11,351 bases of DNA from Treponema sp. (GTDB lineage: Bacteria > Spirochaetota > Spirochaetia > Treponematales > Treponemataceae). Location of the stretch: the NCBI GenBank assembly GCA_017613485.1, contig JAGADS010000173.1:1-11351 (forward strand), in the 5' to 3' direction. Below the pieces are notes generated by a model. That model was not told the DNA's origin. It ran no database searches and saw nothing but the letters and a program-made list of their open reading frames with translations. The translations under genes and the position numbers were made by a program. Shown here piece by piece: positions 7,503 to 11,351 of this stretch (positions within the stretch are counted from its first letter, which is position 1; each line of letters begins with the position of its first letter).

Positions 7503-8447
7503 ATGAAAATTACAATTCTTGACGGAAATGCACTTAATCCGGGAGACCTTTCTTGGCATCCTCTTGAAGAATTCGGAGACCTGACTGTTTACCCGCGCAC
7601 ATCCCCTGATCTTGTAGTTGAACGCATCGCAGACTCTGATGCCATACTTCTTAATAAAATCTCAATCACAGAGGAAATTCTCGAAAAATGCCCTTCCCTG
7701 CGCTATATCGGTGTCCAGGCGACTGGATATAATATAATTGACCTTGAGGCATGCAGAAGGCACAATGTAACAGTGACTAACGTTCCTGCATATTCAACTG
7801 CGGGGGTCGCACAGCTTGTTTTTGCCTTTATAAGCGAATTTGCATGTCACACACAGCTTCACTCAGACTCAGTTATGAAGGGAGACTGGTGCATTGCCCC
7901 TGATTTCTGCTACTGGAAGACAAACCTGATCGAGCTTGAGGGAAAGAAACTGGGCATATTCGGATACGGAAACATCGGCCGGAGGGTTGCAGCAATCGGA
8001 AAGGCTTACGGCATGAAAATACTCACATGCACACGCACGCCTAAACCCGACATCGAGAACCCATGTGATTTTGAGACACTGCTCAGGGAATCAGACTTTC
8101 TGTCACTTCACTCCCCGCTTACACCAGAGACAAAGGGACTTATAGACGAGAAAGCCCTCGCAGTAATGAAAGAATCAGCATATTTAATAAACACGGCAAG
8201 AGGTGCTCTTGTAGATGAGATTGCAGTAAGGCAGGCCCTGGAAAACAGGGTTATTGCAGGTTATGCCTGTGACGTAGTATCTGAGGAACCGATGAAATAC
8301 GACAACCCGCTTTTCGGTGCCCCCAACTGCCTGATTACGCCTCATATTGCATGGGCCGCAACGGAAACAAGACAGAGGCTTCTTAATGTGGTAGTTGACA
8401 ATCTCCGCTCCTTTATAAATGGCAGTCCGAAAAATGTTGTATCCTGA
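7503..8447 (+). CDS. D-2-hydroxyacid dehydrogenase, hydroxypyruvate reductase-like
   Basis: Cytoplasmic NAD(P)-dependent oxidoreductase that interconverts a 2-keto acid and a D-2-hydroxy acid. Length (314) is usual. The N-terminal part starts ITILDGNALNPGDLSW, which resembles glycerate dehydrogenase/hydroxypyruvate reductase members. The nucleotide-binding motif is GYGNIG (154-159). The catalytic set is R233 (NTARGALVDE), E262 (SEEP) and H281 (TPHIAW). After the second Rossmann strand the sequence is TCTRTPKP (175-182), with Arg and no Asp, which fits NADP(H) better than NAD(H); this is an inference. It has no clear Shine-Dalgarno of its own close to the ATG and begins 1 nt after the previous stop, so translational coupling is likely. 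Substrate unproven: hydroxypyruvate or glyoxylate are best guesses, lactate or phenyllactate are alternatives. Confidence 0.92.
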   Translation: MKITILDGNALNPGDLSWHPLEEFGDLTVYPRTSPDLVVERIADSDAILLNKISITEEILEKCPSLRYIGVQATGYNIIDLEACRRHNVTVTNVPAYSTAGVAQLVFAFISEFACHTQLHSDSVMKGDWCIAPDFCYWKTNLIELEGKKLGIFGYGNIGRRVAAIGKAYGMKILTCTRTPKPDIENPCDFETLLRESDFLSLHSPLTPETKGLIDEKALAVMKESAYLINTARGALVDEIAVRQALENRVIAGYACDVVSEEPMKYDNPLFGAPNCLITPHIAWAATETRQRLLNVVVDNLRSFINGSPKNVVS

Positions 8448-8472
8448 CGCAGCCTTTAGAAATCCTATCCAC

Positions 8473-8501
8473 TTGAAAAATCTCGCAATACTTCATATAC
8501 T
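8473..8501 (+). promoter_or_regulatory. Sigma70-type promoter for leuCD
   Basis: The -35 TTGAAA (8473-8478) and -10 TATACT (8496-8501) are 17 bp apart. The predicted start is near 8508, giving a leader of about 28 nt with AGAGGT as Shine-Dalgarno before the ATG at 8536. The short leader leaves no room for a leucine attenuator or T-box. Confidence 0.65.
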
Positions 8502-8535
8502 CTATTTAATTGTTTACAGAGAAAAGAGGTAGAAA

Positions 8536-9822
8536 ATGGGAAAGACAATAGCACAAAAAATATTTGAGTCACACATGGTGGACCAGCCATTTGAGGGCAC
8601 TAACATTCTTAAGCTGGATCGTGTTTTTTGCCACGAGATTACAACCCCCATCGCAATCAATGACTTGATTGACAGGAACATGGACAGGGTTTTTGACAGC
8701 ACAAAAATCAAGGCAGTAATTGACCATGTAAGCCCTGCCAAGGACTCAAAATGCGCAATGCAGGAAAAAATACTGCGTGACTGGGCTAAGAGGAATGACA
8801 TAAAGGATTTCTTTGACATCGGAAGCAACGGTGTATGCCATGCAATCTTCCCTGAGAAAGGTTATGTACGTCCAGGCTATACAGTAATCATGGGAGACAG
8901 CCATACATGTACTCACGGTGCATTCGGTGCATTTGCGGCAGGCGTGGGAACAACAGACCTTGAGGTAGGCATTCTTAAGGGAGTCTGCTCTTTCAGGGAA
9001 CCAAAGTCAATTAAATTCATCCTTAACGGAAAACTCAAGGAAGGCGTTTATGCAAAGGACGTCATCCTCTACATAATCGGTCAGATCGGTGTCAACGGAG
9101 CAACAAACTGCGTCATGGAATTCACAGGACCAGTAGTGGATAACTTCACAATGGAAGAGCGCATGACACTGTGCAACATGGCTATCGAGGCCGGAGGTAC
9201 AAGCGGAATATGCTTCCCTGACATGGAGACGGTTGAATATCTGTGGCCGTTCATCAAGGATGAATTTGCAAGCAAGGAAGATGCCTTAAAGGAATACAGC
9301 AAGTGGATAGATGATGAGGATGCTGAGTACGAGAAAGTCTACACATTCGACCTTTCCAATCTTGAGCCTGTCTGCACAATCAACTACAAGCCAGATCAGA
9401 TCCGTACAATAGCAGAGATGAAAGGCACAAAAGTTGACCAGGTATACATCGGAAGCTGCACCAACGGACGCATAAGTGACCTCCGAATTGCAGCCCAGAT
9501 ACTCAAGGGACACAAGATTGCAGAAGGAGTCCGCGGAATAGTTTCTCCTGCAACACCAAAAATCTTTAAGCAGGCCGTAGACGAAGGACTCATCTCTATT
9601 TTCATGGATGCAGGCTTCTGTGTGACAAATCCGACCTGCGGTGCATGTCTTGGCATGAGTAACGGTGTCCTTGCAGAAGGTGAGGTCTGTGCCTCTACGA
9701 CAAACCGCAACTTCAACGGACGCATGGGAAAAGGCGGAATGGTCCATCTGATGAGCCCTGCAAGCGCGGCGGCAACTGCAATAGCGGGTACAATTACAAA
9801 TTCGGAGCTTTATAAGGGCTGA
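8536..9822 (+). CDS. leuC: 3-isopropylmalate dehydratase-type large subunit
   Basis: Large subunit of an aconitase-superfamily hydro-lyase. With the LeuD subunit it would isomerise 2-isopropylmalate to 3-isopropylmalate in leucine synthesis. At 428 residues it is the shorter type of LeuC shared with archaea and many anaerobes. Seen: GDSHTCTHGAFGAF (120-133), the [4Fe-4S] ligands C308 (GSCTNGR), C368 and C371 (NPTCGACLG), and the substrate-binding STTNRNFNGRMG (387-398). This subfamily also includes homoaconitase and other hydratases, so the exact substrate cannot be fixed from sequence alone. AGAGGT lies 7 nt before the ATG. leuD follows after 103 nt. No leuA or leuB is in the window. Confidence 0.92.
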   Translation: MGKTIAQKIFESHMVDQPFEGTNILKLDRVFCHEITTPIAINDLIDRNMDRVFDSTKIKAVIDHVSPAKDSKCAMQEKILRDWAKRNDIKDFFDIGSNGVCHAIFPEKGYVRPGYTVIMGDSHTCTHGAFGAFAAGVGTTDLEVGILKGVCSFREPKSIKFILNGKLKEGVYAKDVILYIIGQIGVNGATNCVMEFTGPVVDNFTMEERMTLCNMAIEAGGTSGICFPDMETVEYLWPFIKDEFASKEDALKEYSKWIDDEDAEYEKVYTFDLSNLEPVCTINYKPDQIRTIAEMKGTKVDQVYIGSCTNGRISDLRIAAQILKGHKIAEGVRGIVSPATPKIFKQAVDEGLISIFMDAGFCVTNPTCGACLGMSNGVLAEGEVCASTTNRNFNGRMGKGGMVHLMSPASAAATAIAGTITNSELYKG

Positions 9823-9878
9823 TTTTCAGTCTGTTATATTGGAAAAAGGACAGCCCTGGTGCGGTCCATAAATAAACG

Positions 9879-9904
9879 CTTCTCTGGATTGACAGTCCGG
9901 GAAG
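9879..9904 (+). other. Hairpin in the leuC-leuD gap
   Basis: CTTCTCTGGA (9879-9888) can pair with TCCGGGAAG (9896-9904) over nine base pairs, with one G-U pair and one bulged T, around a 7-nt loop. It ends 21 nt before the leuD ATG and has no T run, so it is not a terminator. It may be an mRNA-processing or stability structure in the 103-nt spacer, or chance. Confidence 0.35.
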
Positions 9905-9925
9905 CACAATATTAAGAGGAAAAAA

Positions 9926-10459
9926 ATGAAACAGTTTGGCGGAGATGTTCTTTTCCTGGATCGTTCAGATATCAACACTGACGAGATCATTCCTGCAAAA
10001 TACCTGACGGAGAATACCAAGCAGGCTCTGCAGCCCTATCTTCTTGAGGATCTTAAGCTTGACGGTTTTAATCCAAAGACCGATGTAAGCGGCAAAAAGG
10101 TAATCATCACAAGGGAAAACTTTGGCTGTGGCTCCAGCCGTGAGCATGCTCCATGGGCACTGGAAGTCAACGGAATCTATACGGTTATCGCCGTGAACTT
10201 CGCACGCATATTCAGACAGAACATGTACAACTGCGGTCTTCTTGCATTGGACATGAACAAAAAGGATATCGACGACATGTTCCGCACATTCGCAAGCAAG
10301 GACACCCAGTGCAAGATCGAGCAGAAAGAGGACGGCACATGGAAAGTCAAGCTGATTGCAGGAAGCCTGTCAAAAAGCTATCCGTTCACGCTGGAAGGAT
10401 TTGAGAAAGCCCTCATCGAAAACGAAGGCTGGATCGGATACGCCGACAAAAAATACTGA
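9926..10459 (+). CDS. leuD: 3-isopropylmalate dehydratase-type small subunit
   Basis: Swivelling-domain subunit that completes the active site of the LeuC partner. At 177 residues it is the usual size for the stand-alone small subunit. Family marks are DINTDEIIPAKYL (15-27), the substrate-binding GCGSSREHAPWAL (67-79) and NFARIFRQNMYNCGLL. The loop after IIPAK, which helps choose the substrate in this family, reads YLTE (26-29). Members acting on isopropylmalate or homocitrate have other residues after YL as I recall, so the true substrate is open. AAGAGGA lies about 6 nt before the ATG. The gene is most likely carried on the leuC transcript. A palindromic element starts 17 nt after the stop. 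Confidence 0.9.
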   Translation: MKQFGGDVLFLDRSDINTDEIIPAKYLTENTKQALQPYLLEDLKLDGFNPKTDVSGKKVIITRENFGCGSSREHAPWALEVNGIYTVIAVNFARIFRQNMYNCGLLALDMNKKDIDDMFRTFASKDTQCKIEQKEDGTWKVKLIAGSLSKSYPFTLEGFEKALIENEGWIGYADKKY

Positions 10460-10503
10460 TAAAAAAAACAATGTCATGGGCCTGTTTAAAAAGTTCGAAA
10501 ACC

Positions 10504-10531
10504 GTCATTATCGGGCTTGACCCGATAATCT
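10504..10531 (+). repeat. 28-nt hairpin unit, left arm
   Basis: Begins GTCATTATCGGG and forms a perfect 9-bp stem (10507-10515 with 10521-10529) around CTTGA. It is 21 of 28 identical to the reverse complement of the right arm; six of the seven differences are three compensated base pairs. Confidence 0.85.
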
Positions 10532-10556
10532 ATCTAATTGCATTAAATGCATTTAC

Positions 10557-10584
10557 AGATTGCCGTGTCGAGCACGGCAATGAC
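10557..10584 (-). repeat. 28-nt hairpin unit, right arm (inverted)
   Basis: Read on the minus strand it begins GTCATTGCCGTG and forms a perfect 9-bp stem around CTCGA. Stem pairs 4, 5 and 8 counted from the base differ from those of the left arm but remain paired. Confidence 0.85.
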
Positions 10585-10612
10585 AAAACCAACTTTTTGG
10601 ACAGCCCCATCC

Positions 10613-11200
10613 CTATTCATCCATTCCCTGGTCTTTTTTCTCAACCAAACCTTTTTCCAAAGCCTTTTGTAAAATCAACTCAACAATCTCTTCGGGTATA
10701 TACTTTGTGGTATCTACAATCAAATCCACAAAATCATAGGAGTTGTTGTCAATTCCGTAAAGCTTAAGGTAGCGTCTTGAATCCTCGCTGTCCCTCATGC
10801 GGGTAAAAGCCTTGATTTTCTCGAGGTCACCGCCCTCACGGTTTAAGATGCGGCTTGCCCTCACGTCGTCATCAGCCCAGAGATAAACCTTGATGTCAGC
10901 CTCTTTGAGCATCCATATTGCAAGACGGCTTCCCAGGACACAGCTTTGCTCACGTGCAAGCTCAACCTGCCTTGTGTCAACCGTAATGTCATAAGAGTCA
11001 TCGGTCTTGGCATTTTCGATTACCTCTGCAAGCGTAATTCCCTTCTCTGCCGCAAGCTGCCTGAAAGTAAAGTTTATCAGCTTTACCCCAAGTTTCTCTG
11101 CAAGAAGAGAACTTACTGTAGTGTTTCCGCAGCCTGATTTTCCGCTTATCGCAATACGGATTTCTTTGCCTTCTGGTATACAATATTCATCTAGGGTCAT
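10613..11200 (-). CDS. cmk: Archaeal-type cytidylate kinase (AAA_17 P-loop kinase)
   Basis: Small P-loop kinase of 195 residues, resembling the archaeal-type CMP/dCMP kinase family, which makes CDP from CMP with ATP. Family-like features: INFTFRQLAAEKG (42-54), ITVDTRQVELA (72-82), SRLAIWMLKEADIKVYLWA (91-109), the lid-like RASRILNREGG (114-124) and RRYLKLYGID (142-151). The P-loop at 20-28 reads GKSGCGNTT: the usual Lys before Thr is Asn (N26, codon AAC), while a Lys occurs at the second position (K21). I recall the same P-loop form in spirochaete homologues, so it may be a lineage trait. GGAGG lies 6 nt before the ATG. A strong terminator sits 20 nt upstream, so expression needs readthrough or a promoter overlapping it. 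True CMP activity is not certain. Confidence 0.82.
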   Translation of the reverse strand: MTLDEYCIPEGKEIRIAISGKSGCGNTTVSSLLAEKLGVKLINFTFRQLAAEKGITLAEVIENAKTDDSYDITVDTRQVELAREQSCVLGSRLAIWMLKEADIKVYLWADDDVRASRILNREGGDLEKIKAFTRMRDSEDSRRYLKLYGIDNNSYDFVDLIVDTTKYIPEEIVELILQKALEKGLVEKKDQGMDE

Positions 11201-11220
11201 ACTTACCTCCGGGACATGAT

Positions 11221-11254
11221 AAAAAATGCCAGGAATTAGTGATAACCCCTGGCA
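11221..11254 (-). terminator. Strong intrinsic terminator on the minus strand
   Basis: On the minus strand TGCCAGG pairs with CCTGGCA (11254-11248 with 11233-11227). The stem extends inward by three A-T and two G-U pairs to a 4-nt loop TCAC, and six T follow (11226-11221). It comes 34 nt after the stop of the partial gene and ends 20 nt before the kinase ATG. Confidence 0.88.
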
Positions 11255-11288
11255 CCCTGATTATTCATTCAGTAAAACGTCTGTCAGA

Positions 11289-11351
11289 TTAGTACTGAAC
11301 GAAATTATGTGAATCTTCCATTACGTAGATTGAGCGTGGAAGACCATCTGC
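11289..11351 (-). CDS. C-terminal end of an unidentified minus-strand gene
   Basis: The frame is open from the window edge and gives the last 20 residues, ADGLPRSIYVMEDSHNFVQY, before TAA at 11289-11291. The strong terminator downstream supports this as a real gene end. The fragment is too short for me to recognise a family. A final aromatic residue is common in outer-membrane barrels but proves nothing here. Confidence 0.6.
   Translation of the reverse strand, partial: ADGLPRSIYVMEDSHNFVQY

Larger units (their letters stand above)
10476..10610. mobile_element. MITE-like palindromic element
   Basis: A 135-bp element with 20-bp imperfect terminal inverted repeats (10476-10495 and 10591-10610, 17 of 20 identical). 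The right end read outward-in is GGGGCTGTCCAAAAAGTT, and the left is GGGCCTGTTTAAAAAGTT. Inside lie two 28-nt hairpin units in inverted order and a central near-palindrome TGCATTAAATGCA (10539-10551). It encodes no transposase, so it would be moved in trans. The ends resemble those of some IS elements, from memory. AT or CAT flanks both sides and might be a short target duplication. It lies between convergent leuD and the kinase gene and could help end transcription from both sides. Confidence 0.62.

Noticed and set aside
9286..9747. Two long minus-strand open frames over leuC
   Set aside because: They overlap the cluster-binding part of leuC and show no family features; the plus-strand gene explains the sequence.
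9889..9917. Possible separate promoter for leuD (TTGACA, 17 bp, TTAAGA)
   Set aside because: The -35 box is good but the -10 is poor and overlaps the ribosome site, so the start would fall at the ATG. Co-transcription with leuC is simpler.
10471..10767. 98-codon plus-strand open frame across the palindromic element
   Set aside because: It runs through the inverted repeats and into the antisense of the kinase; there is no Shine-Dalgarno and no protein-like composition.

Overview
The window looks like chromosome of a host-associated or free-living Treponema-like spirochaete, at moderate GC content. The pointers are a large CACHE/HAMP chemoreceptor, a secreted ankyrin protein with a long Glu-Pro linker, TPR-rich genes of unknown function, and an archaeal-type cytidylate kinase whose P-loop sequence I recall from other spirochaetes. 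The genus is inferred from gene style and not proven here.

Layout. (1) 1-1649: 3' part of a methyl-accepting chemotaxis protein, followed by a palindromic unit and a probable terminator. (2) 1750-4496: a near-consensus promoter, a two-block ankyrin protein with an EP-rich linker, and rsmD (16S rRNA methyltransferase). (3) 4516-7144: promoter, two TPR genes and rlmN (23S rRNA/tRNA methyltransferase), spaced 2 and 7 nt apart and so probably one operon. (4) 7230-8447: promoter, a 69-residue heavy-metal-associated-like protein and a D-2-hydroxyacid dehydrogenase whose start lies 1 nt after the preceding stop. (5) 8473-10459: promoter and the two subunits of a 3-isopropylmalate dehydratase-type hydro-lyase (leuC, leuD). 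(6) 10476-10610: a MITE-like palindromic element filling the gap between convergent genes. (7) 10613-11351, minus strand: archaeal-type cytidylate kinase, a strong intrinsic terminator just upstream of it, and the last 20 codons of an unidentified gene.

Most of the window is housekeeping or signalling genes in short operons with good sigma70-type promoters (17-bp spacers in three of four). I see no phage genes, CRISPR array, tRNA or rRNA, and no obvious new multi-gene defence system. The most unusual points are the palindromic element, whose two 28-nt arms differ almost only by compensatory base-pair changes; a third related unit after the chemoreceptor gene; a secreted ankyrin gene that appears to be transcribed almost leaderless; a heavy-metal-associated-like miniprotein with its CxxC pair moved to another strand; and a cytidylate kinase with Asn in place of the P-loop lysine.
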